A stretch of 64,000 nt of DNA from NCBI GenBank assembly GCA_023846275.1, contig JAIUJO010000229.1:57347-121346 (forward strand). Reading direction: 5' to 3'. Position numbers and translations under genes: made by a program. Source of the DNA: Vanilla planifolia. Taxonomy: Eukaryota; Streptophyta; Magnoliopsida; Asparagales; Orchidaceae. Below, piece by piece: positions 12,523 to 25,650 of the stretch. The notes under the pieces are model-generated. The model was not told the origin of the DNA and searched no databases. It was given only the letters and a program-made list of their open reading frames with translations. Within the stretch, counting starts at the first letter, position 1. The number at the start of each line of letters is the position of its first letter.

Positions 12523-15500
12523 ATGGTAACAGATTCTTCTTTTTCTTATATTCATATTTTCTTATGATATTTCTAAATGCATTAAATCAAAAATTTTTTG
12601 TCTTCTATCTTTAACAAACAACACCAAAAATTTAAGAATCCTTTACATATCTTATCAAGCATTCATTGTACGATAGAAAAAGGCATGAGAGAAAAAGTTA
12701 ATAATATAAATAAGCATACATACTCATTTTTGTGCAATAAGAGTAATTAAGATTCATGTGTTACAACTCAAGTCATCCTATTCTACAAAGCTTATAATTT
12801 TAGACTTTAGATTTTCAAAATCTTTGATACCGACAATCATAATAGGAATTTTATATGTTAAGAACTACATCTCGATTATTAAATAATTTTTTCATAATAT
12901 GCACAATAAAACTGCCCAAAATGAAACTATATAACTAATTTATTTAAAATAAAAAATGTTAAAATTTTCTAACATAACATGTAAATAAGTAGTGTAAGCA
13001 CCAAATAAGCGAATGCTAAGCTCATCCATAATAAAAATTTTACTAGTTTGAAAAATGATTATGACCATCACTACTACATTTTTTGTTTTTTAGATAACTA
13101 ACATGACTAAATTGTCCTAAATAATTTGGAACTTTATTACAAAATAACGATTTGTGGTAACAAATTTTACTTTCATCTTTGGTTTGCATGGCCGTAGATA
13201 ACGAACCACCTTTGCATACCATTCCAAACTCTTTTAAGTTATTTTCCTCTTTTATTTGTAATGATATATATTAATTATAAATTATTCTTATTTAACATAA
13301 CCTAAATTATTTACAATTTTTAAATATTTAATATAATTATATATTTCTTATGACTATAAACTTTTATTTTTTGCAACTTAAGAATTTATGATTTTTTCAT
13401 AATATTTGTTACTTTCATTTTCTATTCATCAAACTTTTTTTTGAAGCATTTTATAAAAAAAAGACCTTCTTACAAAATTTAACTGAACAATATTTTGTAA
13501 AATTTTTAAATATTTGACCTTTTTTTTCATATTTTGAAATTTTTTACTTTTATATTATTATTTAATTTTTTTACATTTTAATATTTCAATTATTTTGAAA
13601 GTTATGTCCACTTAGTTTTGTTATATGATATGTATATTGTGAACATTTACAATTATCGATAATCTCTGTTTCTTATCTATGCATTATGAAACTGTTCTTT
13701 TGCATTTTTTGTTAATTTGAATGTTTCATTTATACTTTTAATCATCACTCTTGTATTTTTTATATCGAAATACTTTCAATGCCCACATTACTATGAAAAG
13801 ACATTTTGATGCTTATATTGTTTGTTATAAAATTAGAAACATTTTAATCATCTTAAAAATTTTTAGTAGCTTACATTTCACATTTATTATATTTTAGTTA
13901 TGAAAATGACTTTTGTTTTCAAACTATAAAACAAACTTTAAGGAATTGAATGTGTAATTTCTTTTACATTGAACTTTTTTGTTGCACTATGTCATTAAAA
14001 GCCTTCATATTACAAAATTGGCTTTAGAAATATATAAACATAAACCAAAAAAATTATAATATAAGAACAATGTCTCTTATTTGTAAAAATTGATGTTAAA
14101 TGTATAACAATGACAAATATCAAATTTTAAAATGGAACAACAAAAAAGACAAAGAATATAAAAACATATTGCATTGTTAAATTATTTGTGCGTTAAAACA
14201 TATTTTAAAACATAGTTAAACCTAAACTTATTTTTAATTCTAAATATTTCAAATATTAAAATAAATGTTCATAAAATTCTAATAATACTTTATCGAATAT
14301 TAGAATGACAAAAATAACTTGTATGTAATAAATCGTTTATAATTGTAACAACCACTAAAATAATAGAAATAAATGTTTTTTAAAGATTTATATAATTTGT
14401 GATTATAGGATCACTTCTAGAGCTCTAATCTTATAATTATTATAATATCGTAAAAATGTATTTAAAAGTGTCAAAAAGTTGGAAAATAAAAAATCTTAAT
14501 GATTGCATGTAAATATATAGCTTCCTTTGTGGTGTGAGAATAAAAGTTAACTTTATTGAAGTAAGAAAAATAAAATGATGTTGATGTATTATTAAAATAA
14601 CTAACATTCTCTTAAAACCTTTAAAATTTAAGTGCACAACAAACTTTTAAAAAGTTTTTATAATTTTTTTAATGAATGTAAAATACAAAATATATCAAAT
14701 TAATTAGAATCTAAAAAAATCTTTTTAAAGTTTTAACTAATTAATGGTTAATATTTTTATTGCTAAATAACTTTTTAAACTTTTGCAAAAAAACATTCTT
14801 CATGATAAAACTTTTAAATGTTCCAATAGATTTACTTTATATATCAAGAATTTTTTTTTGCAACTAGACTTTTTCTATTTATAACATATAAATTTTAAAC
14901 ATCATGATAATGAATAAAAACAATGCTTTCTAAAATAATAAAAAATATATAAAGAGTTAAAAATGCTTGTAGTTAAAATTAATCACTCGTAATTTATATT
15001 ATATTCGACAAATGATCCTAGCAATTACCTGAAAGCATATTACTAATGCAACTAAAAAAACAAAATGTTTTTAAATTGCTAAAATAATTATGATAATAAA
15101 AATTTAAAAGGTTCATTCCAAGGAAAAATCATTACAAAAGAAATTAAAATAAATTTAAAAATATATATATATAATGCTTGCATCATAGTGAAAAAAATGC
15201 AAAACTCTTACAACTATTTACAAATAGTGAAACAGTAATTTTGTTTATATAATATTGGTAGATATTAAAAAAACATGTACAATGAAAGAATTTTTAAGTC
15301 AAGAATATTATTATCAAATGTCTACAAAACAATAAAAATGTTTATATTTTAAAAATTAAATAATGCAAAAAAAGTTTAAATTTTGGAAAAATTGCAAAAG
15401 CATAATTAAAAGTATTTAAAAAATATAAATAAATAACTAAATGTTAAATCACAAGACATTAAGCATGTATAAAAATATGAAATACCAATTTGATTATTTA

Positions 15501-18500
15501 TCAAAGGTTCATATTAAATACGATGTATAATGAAATAGCTTGCCCATTAATGATAGTTTCACAAATTAGTTACAAGAAAATTAAAAAGTTCTAGATTTAA
15601 AAAAAATTAAAAAATATATAATTAATTGAAAATGAAAAATTTAACCTCAATATAAATGTCAATATATGAAAAAAATATAATTATTATAATGAAATAAATG
15701 AATTACCGACATTGCATAATATAATTTTTTTTCACGATATTAAAAATTAAACAAGCTTAATGTTACAAATAACAAATGTTCAAAATTTCAAACATAAATA
15801 AAACAATCATGATAATGGTGTACTTAAAATATTATATGCCATGTACAAATTATTTATATAAAAGTTTTTCATCGAATAAAGCATAATAAATTTTAAAGAA
15901 AAAGGTGCAAACTATTACTTTATTTTAAACAATAAAATTTTGTAATATAGCTATACAAAACTTTAAATAAATAGTGTAAATGTGAAATGAAGGAAGACCA
16001 TTACTTCCCTTATAAATTTTATTTAGTTGGACAAGATAATGCATATGAGTCTTGTCAAGACTAATTAGTATACAAAGAGATGTATAAAAAATATTAGTAC
16101 ATGATTCAGAAGAGTGAAAAATATGTTTAAAAAAACAGATTGAGCTAGAAGATGATTTAGATAGTCAAGGTGCACATAAATATTTGGTAATACATAAGCA
16201 TACAATAATGGATCATAGCAGGTGATATAATAAATCAAAAGAATTGAGACCACCTTTTATGGATAAAATTTTAATTATTTAGAACTTTTATTATTCCTTA
16301 TATTAGTTATGTTGAATACTTAGTTCTTTCACAATATTTTGGGGTTGAAAAAAATAAATATACTATTTATTAATTTTTTTTATTAAGTGTTTCAAATCAT
16401 GTACATCAAAATCTAGTAGATCAATTTATTATAGAACTTAATCAAATGATTCTTCTATTAATAAAAATTAACAAATCTGGAGCTCTTAATGTAGTAATTT
16501 CCTTTCTAGAGCATGTTTTTTACATAATACTTTGGGTTAGAATTATTTAACCATTCACTTTATACTCATATGACACATAAGTTTATTTTCATCTTATTCA
16601 TGATAAAGGGAGTCGCCAGCCATAATCGTTATGCAGGATAAAATTCCAATCTCAGTTTGCAAGTGTAAATAGTGAAACATATGGATAAATAATAGTGAAT
16701 AATTAAAATTTAAATAGTCTAATCAACCATAGTTTTAATATTACACCAACAAGAATTGAAGTCATGTTGACACAAAGTATTGAATTAAATTTGATTATAA
16801 ATCAAATAATTACATGGCCCTTTAAAATAATAATTATGGTGTTGAACACCCATTATTATGCTTTATTTGATGATAACACCTAAGTATATATATAAAGTTT
16901 ATTAAGTGAACTTTATGATTTTCGATAGCAGATGTTTATGTTAATTGAAGAATCTACGTAAGAGAACACATTAAATCTTATGAAGATTCTTTTCATTAGA
17001 TTGATTGATTATAAAGAGATTCAATTTGAATTTAATTTTAATTTTTTTAGTCTAATTTTTATTAAAATATTAGGCACTATTCAAATTATATTTAATAAGG
17101 TGTAAAATTAAACTTCATCATCACTATAATTTTTATTTAAATAATTATCTTAAGAAATAGAGGACTCCAAATTCTGATTTTTTTAATAAACCAACTCACA
17201 GTGATCACATCTTTTATAAACTCTTTCCAAATATGCAAAAAGTAAATTAAGAAAAAAAGGCCTTGTTATAACTAAGTTAAGCCAAAGCTTTCCTAAGTAA
17301 AAAGTTATGGCGTGAATCTTGAACCTATATGTTACACAATCTTGCCATAGAATCACTCTTAAATCTATTATTTGGTTATTAGTAAGCAAGGGTCATGATC
17401 TTCAAAGTGAACCAAGGGGTAGCCAAACTCATTTTTTTGACTAGTTGTATACGCACAAGTAAATCATATATACAACTTTCTCATGTGCAAATAAATAAGG
17501 TGTGTAAAAAATTCAAAATTCATTTTGTATATATCACTTTGAAAATGTGAAATAAAATGTGCACTATTTAAATTTTTGGTGACATTAAATAATCTGAAAT
17601 TCATTTGCCTCTCTATAACGCGCTGATCCAAATCTTTTTCTTGATCGCACAATTTTGGTGATTAAACGTTCAAATATTCATTCATCTTACAAAAATGTTT
17701 AAATTTAAATCCAATTGTTTAGTAATACAATTTTGAAGATTGAGTGATTGAAATTTTATGCCATTTCCAAACTATGTAGATTTAAATCTACCTAATTATT
17801 ATATGTTTATATTAGAATGGTCTAGATTAAAATCAGTCATGAATCAATCATTAACCTTGATTCAATCAAATAATGTTTTGAATTAATTGTTTATATTAAA
17901 ATCTATCAAGTGGCTATCATTTACTTTTTATTAGCAAAACGACCTTTTTATCTAACAATCTATAATAAAATCAATCATGCAACTCTTATTTACCCTAATA
18001 TATCCTAGATTTGGAACGTCCTGATGACATTCAAAGGATTGCTATAGTTATTTTATAAACACCATTGTGCCACCCTAACTCATTATTTATTGTAAACTAC
18101 TATTTTTGAGTAATTATTGAATTTGAGCTATTATACCCATAACAACTTATAAGAATGTTTGGCAACTATTTTTTAGTGATAATATGTTTATAAATTGTAT
18201 ATTTTTTAAATATTTAAAAATTGTTGAAAGATTCAAAAATTTGTTTAAGTCTTTTACAGCTACTATTGATTATTATTTCCATTCATTGTATCCCTAATTC
18301 TTTGAATTCTCAACTCTCTTATATTCTACAATAAGCAAATTTTTTATTCTTTTACACCTTACTTCATTCAACGAAAAGCAAAATGTGTTTGTATTCATTT
18401 TAATTTTTTTATCAAACATAAGATTGCTATATGCATCAATTGAAATGTGTTCTTGCATTTTTTTCTACCTTTTTTATTTCATTGAAGCATTGTTATAGCC

Positions 18501-18839
18501 TTTTTATTCTATTTTATTTTTATGAGAGTTGCTTATTTGTGAAAGGCTTATACTAATTAGTTTGATTTTTTGTGTCTTTTGTTTGGTCTTGATATAAGCT
18601 ATAATTTAAGTTCAATCATCAAAACTTGTTACACTTTTTTATTATTTCAAAATTTTTTAATTTTAATTTTTCTTTTAAAATTAAATAAAATTAGTGTACT
18701 ACAAAATTTTGAAATTTGAATAAAATAATTAACAATGATATACTGGAGCTTAATAGGAAACAAAAAATAGTTGCTTTAAAATAAATTTTTTAAAAACTTT
18801 TTTTCAAAAGTCTATGTTTTTATTCTTAAACATTCATCC

Positions 18840-19600
18840 CTTTTGCTAAAGCACACTTGAACTAGCATCAAAACAATGTCCATTTCTAGTGGCAATAGAA
18901 TCTTGAGAGAGAATAATGACTCAAATTCATACTTCGGTGAGTTTTGTTGAGTGTGCATCTTCCAATAAATCATCCTTTTTTTGTTAATAAATCCCTATTG
19001 GAAGATTAGGATTGCCAGTCACTCGATGGTAGAAGCTAAAGAATTGTGGGAGCTACTCCAAATTTCATTCAAATTTCACCTTTAAAGGAGTTTAAAAGGT
19101 GTTCTAAAGAACCTAGAATGAATCAAAACTTGATAAGGTTCAATAGAGACCTGTTGAGGAAAGTGTCAAATATGTTTTGGAAAATGAGACGCTTCCCTTT
19201 CTTCTCGTAGGGTTTGGGTTTAAGCATCTGATGGAGGTTCTTGTTGGCTTTTATTGTTTTGATGTTCTTTTTGTCTAAAGAAAAGCACTTAAATTTCATT
19301 TTGGCATGGTCAACCTCTTGGTTCCTATCTGTCTACTTTTTGTCATGTGTCAGCCCACGAAAATAATAGAGCTAGTGTGATTTGCTCTCTTCTTGTTAAC
19401 TTGATATGGGGTTCAAACAACTTGTGAAAAGATTCCAATGATTACATTATCAAACAAATTGCATGTTCTATCAAATTTGGCACTTGAATTGAATCAATCA
19501 AAATTATGTCAACAATCTAAACATTTGGGGGAGAATCAATAAATTTTATTTGGAATGATTCATCCTTTTTGAACCACAAGATAGAAGTAACATTGAAATG
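18840..19600. other. GC-richer island, unassigned
   Basis: A roughly 750-bp patch with more balanced base use than the DNA on either side. It has several short open stretches on the + strand but none above about 60 codons, and no motif I can name. It could be a younger fragment of a transposon or of a host gene, set in older AT-rich DNA. Confidence 0.35.
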
Positions 19601-22600
19601 TAGTTTTGTTGTTAAATAATTTAAAATAAATATCAAAACTCATGATTTTTAATTATTTACAATTAATTTCAATGAATTTATAAAAAGAAGAACATCAAAT
19701 TCACTTTAACCAAGACAATTACTATTAAATATTACTTTGAAACAAATTTTAAAAAAGTAGAAAGCATAAACAAATAGAGTAGTGCAGCATTTTAGTGCAA
19801 CTATCAATATTAAGAATGAAAATTATAAAAACTAAAAATGTTATAAATAATATGCATAAAATATAAACAATTTAATATTAAGAAATACAATCATTAAAGA
19901 TATTAATGCAAAATAAAAGTTTCATAACTAACAAAACCACATAAATAATAAAAAATATCAATGCATAAATTATGTGAATATTACATTAACAAAAAGTTGC
20001 ATTTAAAATAAAAATTTGTATATCATTTGAAAATATTATATTAAAAGTACTAAAAAATACATCTTTTATGTCAAAATAATTTTAAAGCATTATGGTATTG
20101 TATATTATCAAATACATACAACAAAAAAATTAAAATACTTCTCTATGAAAAAATTTAAAATATTAAAAAATGACTTACATAATATATTAATAAAATGATT
20201 TATTAAATGCATTTGCAAATGTATGATATATCAAAAAAAAGTTCAAACTAATAGAAGGAAATGATATTATGGAATGCAAATAAGGAACCAAAAAATACTA
20301 AAATCGTTAAAGCACTCAAAATTAACAAATTTAAATTTTTTTCTAAATTGTTCATAATTATGTGAAAGTAATTCATTGAAAATTAGAGAATCATAATTGA
20401 TTAAAATTATAAATTGATTTATACAAAATATGAATGGCACAAAAACTTTTTTATAAATGAATACATTTTATTAAAGCAATTAACAGGAATAAGAAATGCT
20501 GACATAAGAAACTATAATTTTTAAAAAAGATAAGTTAGTTTAACAAAACTTTAAAATGAAATTAAAAAGGAAAGAATATATGTAGAATTATAAAATACAT
20601 TAATGCTATTCTTCACTAATGAAAGGCAAAAGGGCATCTTATTGATTTAAAAAACTTTTAAAGAACTTAAAATATATAAAAAATAATTATGATAAAAGAA
20701 TAAATGTAACTTTTAAAATAGTGTGCATAACTCATATACAAATATGTATAGAAAAACCTTAACTAAATGAATCTAAAAGAAAATATAAAACGTTACTCAA
20801 AATGTGCATAATAAACAGTTAAGAAGAATAGAAATGTATGAAATCGATATGTTCACCAAACCTAAAATTTTAATGATGCCTAGGATGGATGTAGTGATGG
20901 CCAATGGACATGTGAGAGGGTATTCATCTTATCATAGTGCAACTAAAGTTTAGAGATTTTTTTCTTTAAATTATTATTATTTGTTATGGATTAATTTCAG
21001 CTATTCAAATTGGATCATTAATAGTAGTGAACTTAGAGATAAATGCTTTAGTGTCATCAATTTAAAAAATCTTCTCCCTTTTTTGGTGGAAACAAAGTAA
21101 TTTTCAAAGTTTTGTTAGTACTATAAAGGCTTTATTTATATTTTGTCTTTTCTATATCTCATACTATTATGTATCTGATATTTTTAATAATTTATCCTAT
21201 ATTAAATGTTTTTTTGCATATCTCTTTGAAATATTTTGAATTTTTCTAGAATTAAATTTTTTTTTAATTTTTAGCATTTTATGTTTTATTGTCTAATAGT
21301 TTTTATTTTAATTAAATAGAAGAATAAGTTTCAATATTATTATTCATCCTTAAATTGCTTTTTTCAAGGCAATCTTATAATTTTGGGAATGGTAAGACAA
21401 TTTACTATTTATATAATTTATTTTTAACAATTTTAATGTTCAATAGGTCTTGGGATTTTTTAATTTTCAATAGTTTATACAATCTTTTTTTCATTTTTAT
21501 ATGTCTATTAGATTTTAAAGCAAAATATTTTTTTATTTCATAATTCTAAGCAATTTAAAATTTTATTTAAAAGATTCATTTTTATTTCTTTAATTTATTA
21601 TTCTTCTATAATAAGATTTTACCATTAGCTAGAATGTAACTTTTGATTACTTGTGTAATATATTAAAAATTTAATATTTTTAATTATTCAATTTATTTCT
21701 TATATTTATATTTATATAAAAGATTTCTTCAAATTTCAATTTTCTTATTCTAAATTTGAAATATTGTTATACTACATAAAAGGTTTTTTATAATATTGGA
21801 ACAAGGTCAAATAAGTGAAAGTAAGTTATTATATAGAACATTTAAAAAATTAATTGGCGCTAATTTATTTTATTAATAATTTCAAATTATTTGTGTATAT
21901 ATTAACTCAAAAACGTATTTAGGGAAAAAAAATCTTTTGATAACCTTTACAATAAATGATAAAGTAATAAAAAGTAGTATAATATGAAGAACAAAATAAA
22001 ATGTCGAAATTACATATCAAATATTTTTAAAAAATAGTCATTTATTGCATAATAATACAATTATAATAATAAAAGAAAGATAAATAATAAAATAGAATAC
22101 TAGTTTTTAGAAAACAAATTTTCACGAAAAATGTCTAAAACGTTTTTGTATAATTGTGTATTAGAACAAAAATTTAAAATATTATATGTTAGAACCATGT
22201 TAAAAAATTAATGTTATAGTAATGTAATAAAAAATTATTTCTTTCTCAAAATGTTGTGTATAAGGCAAAGAAAACTAAAATACTTTGCAATAATAATTAT
22301 TATATTCATTATGCATTAGTTTGAAATTATGTGAGTAACAATTTAACAAAACAATATTAGTACAAATATAATGGATAGTAACAAATTTAAATGTTCATAA
22401 CTTTGTGCATAATTATCAATAGAATATGTTTTCATTAAAAAAATGTCAAACTTGATTCTTAATGAATATAAAAGCTTATAACTAAAAAAAGATAGTTATA
22501 TAACAAAATATTTCAATTACTTAAACGAATTGAGTGTTACAAATCAATAACAAGTATCTATATAAATAAATAAATTACCAAAGAGTGAAATGAATAACGA

Positions 22601-24369
22601 AACTATAAAAATATTTTATTATTTGAGATCTAGATCGATATATAAAATAAGTTAAAAAATGTTTTGGTAAATATTGTGAATAAATAAAATAATATAAATA
22701 AAAAAGCATTTATATACAATAAATTTTATTGATATGAAAACTGTATGTTGCATGATAAAATTTTAATTTTTTAGTAGTGGACATTACTAAAAAGCATTTT
22801 TGTGAGAAATAATGGAAAAAATGTAAAAACTAAAATCATACTAATAGAAAGATATTAATGCAACTAGAACTAGTTAAAAAGAATGGCTATTAATAAATTC
22901 AATAAATTGCCTAACAGTCAAATATCAACATCGTTTACTTCATAATGTACAAGAATAGATATTATTTTTTTTTTGAAAAAAGGGTGTGAAATTATTATAA
23001 ATATAAATATAATAAAAATGTAGTAGATTGATAAAAACCTTTGTATTGCTAATTTGGCAAATAATTTTGAATATAAAAAGAATTATGTGAACTTGTGTAC
23101 AAATATTTAATACTACATACAATTTGCTAATGTTTCAAGAAAATTTAAAGTCTTTAAAGAAAAATGGGAAATACCTTAACAATTAAATAGTAAAATTTTA
23201 TAACTAGAATTCCCAAAATGATAAAACTATTTTTAAAAAAATTCAATTTTAAAAATTTTGTTGCAAAAGAAAAAATATTTTGTAAAGTATGATCTCTAGT
23301 TATCCTGAGCCCTCTTTTTGCAATATCATTGCATATACTAACTCAAGATAAGCATATTATGTTTCATTCTCTATGATGAGATCTTTATAGTGTTCAGGAT
23401 TTAAGAAAATTTTAAGTTTTTAATATTGCATGCAACTTTCTAATCTATCAAGTTAAAAACAAAGTGGTAAATATCTTTTGCCAAAACAAATTGTTAAATT
23501 GTGGTTTGTCAAAATGGCTAATTTTTTTTAAAAAATAATTTCAAAAACTTTTTGTAAAATATAAAATACCTTAAGTAGAAAATTGTATTGATAATTTAGA
23601 GCACAGAAATTGTACAATTCAAATGTAAAGCATAAAACATTAACATGACAAAAATTAAAATATTAATAACAAGATTATAACATTTTAATGGAAAAAAATT
23701 TTATAAATAACAAAATAATATAGCGTTATTCATGTAAATAAGTAACTGAAATTTTTAGTGCATTAAGAAAACCATGTTAAATCTAATTTCCTACATAAAC
23801 AAGCTAAATATTAAAGATTTCCTACATGAAAAGTTTTTTATTGTTAATATGCTATTCTATAAGTATTTTTTAAAAACATTGTTTAGGTGTCAAAAATGTT
23901 GTTTGTCAATTTAAAAATAATTAACTAAGAAGAATTAAATTGGTAAGAATAAAAAATGCAAATGTTGAAAAATATGTTGTTAGTGTAATGCAGTATTTAA
24001 AATGTTCAAAAGTTTTACATAATCTATTAATAAAGAAGCCTTCATAGTTTAAGCAAAAAATTGATGATTAAAATATAAAATGTCATCAATGAAATAGAAA
24101 ATTTTGAAGGTTAAAAAAATTTTGCTTCACTAATTTATCAAATATATTCTTACAATGAAAATGTTGAAGTATCTAAAAGTATGAATTACAACATAATAAA
24201 TTAGTTCAAATTTAAAAGATAACATTAAGTATATAAATTTTCTAACAATTAAAAAATAAATTTTAAAAGTAGGGAATCTTAAGGAAAACAAGGATACTTA
24301 CTAGTAAACAAAATATAAGTTTTAAGAAAAACTTGAGCAACATTATCTATTCAAATATTTTTCTCATAA

Positions 24370-25650
24370 GTAAGCTATTTAAGAGGACATGGCATTGGTG
24401 CAATTGGGACTAGTTCAAGTATTAAGTTAAATGTGGTTTAGGACATTCATGTTAGTCAATTAGATCTTGCAAGATATTAGAAAAGTGAAACTCAATGTGC
24501 ATAAAAAGTTGTATGAATGAGTGAATTATAGCTATAAGAATCATTTTGGGTTAGAATGGTAAAATATTAAAAGTTATTACCTAGTTTGAAGGCTATTGCT
24601 CTATTATGGAAGCAATTGTACTTTCTATCACTAAAGGTCTGGATTAATGAATGGTAGTAGGCATGTTATGCTAATGATTGAACTAGATTACATCACATAT
24701 CTTGGATCATTGGAATGATCCAAGGTCTCCAAAAACATCATTTAAAGCAAAAAAAAGCACTTAGAAAATAAAGTAAGTGTTCGAAGCAATTAATGTGGAT
24801 TGGCATTTCATTTATTATGAGGGAAACTATAAAATTAGAAAAATTACAAAAATGCTTGGTCAATTAGATAAGAAATAGACATGAGATTGTTATAGTATTC
24901 CATTACAAGGTGGGGCAATATATAACATGTGTAAAACTCAAGTACCATCTATTTATAAGTAGTAAAAAGCATAATGTTTGATTTCTTTTCATGTCAAAAA
25001 TGATAAGATACTAGATTTCAAATGTTGTGCATTTTTTACCATAGAAATCTTAATAGATAACTTTTAAGTTACTCCTTAACATTTGTAAGGTAGTTTAACT
25101 ACATTGTACATATATACTATATTATCATTTCTAGAAAACTAAGCCTAAAGAAATATCATTTACGATAGTACAGCATCAAACTTGAATGATTATTGCTTTA
25201 TTCTTTTACTAGGTAGTGAGGGTACTATTTATAATAGGTTGTTATATAATAGAGTTGGTACAATCTATTTGGTACTTGTCATGAACAAATTCATTAGATT
25301 ATTATGATTTCCAAACTAACAGAATCACTTTGTATCATCTTGAGCTTTCTTCTTATAGATTATAACACAAATTTCATAGGTGCTTCTTGCACTATGTCTC
25401 ATAAACCTTTACGTATGTTCAAGGAACCTCAACTGTGCCACGTCGTATACAACCACTTTGGGTTGTACTTTTTCATTTTATAATATATACCAACTCCATT
25501 TCTAAAAAACTTTTTATCACCTTGTTTTTCATGATACATAAGATTGATATAGGGATGGCTTATGTAATTAGTAGATGGTCATTTTCCTTATCCATTTTAT
25601 GTTTCAGTTTCAAATTATGATAGGTGTTGAGTTTGGATTATTGATTGTAT
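24370..25650. other. GC-richer island, unassigned
   Basis: Less AT-rich than the flanking A-rich blocks. It includes a TATA-like tactatttataatagg near 25.22 kb and the sequence tgccacgtcgtatac near 25.44 kb, which contains a CACGT G-box-like core. The only open frame of note (+, 25435-25620, 61 codons) has no recognisable motif. It may be a relic of an LTR or promoter-bearing element; nothing else can be said. Confidence 0.3.

Larger units (their letters stand above)
9880..12560 (-). repeat. Probable decayed LTR of an older gypsy-type element
   Basis: This block is clearly less AT-rich than its surroundings and has long stretches without protein-coding character. On the minus strand it contains a strong TATA box (ctataaaagggg, 12272-12261), with roughly 0.3-0.5 kb upstream and about 2.4 kb downstream. 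The intact gypsy LTR in this window has the same arrangement: TATA about 490 bp from its 5' edge and about 2.5 kb behind it. A two-copy 49-bp tandem repeat lies upstream of the TATA. Ends in TG/CA and a partner LTR were not found, so limits are approximate. The interior 11.16-12.12 kb is more AT-rich. The call is inference from composition, promoter layout and general resemblance to plant gypsy LTRs. Confidence 0.4.

Noticed and set aside
13250-13268. 19-bp match (cttttatttgtaatgatat) with 53210-53228 as evidence for a repeat family
   Set aside because: In such AT-biased DNA a match of this length between two places 40 kb apart is expected by chance, and similarity does not extend on either side.
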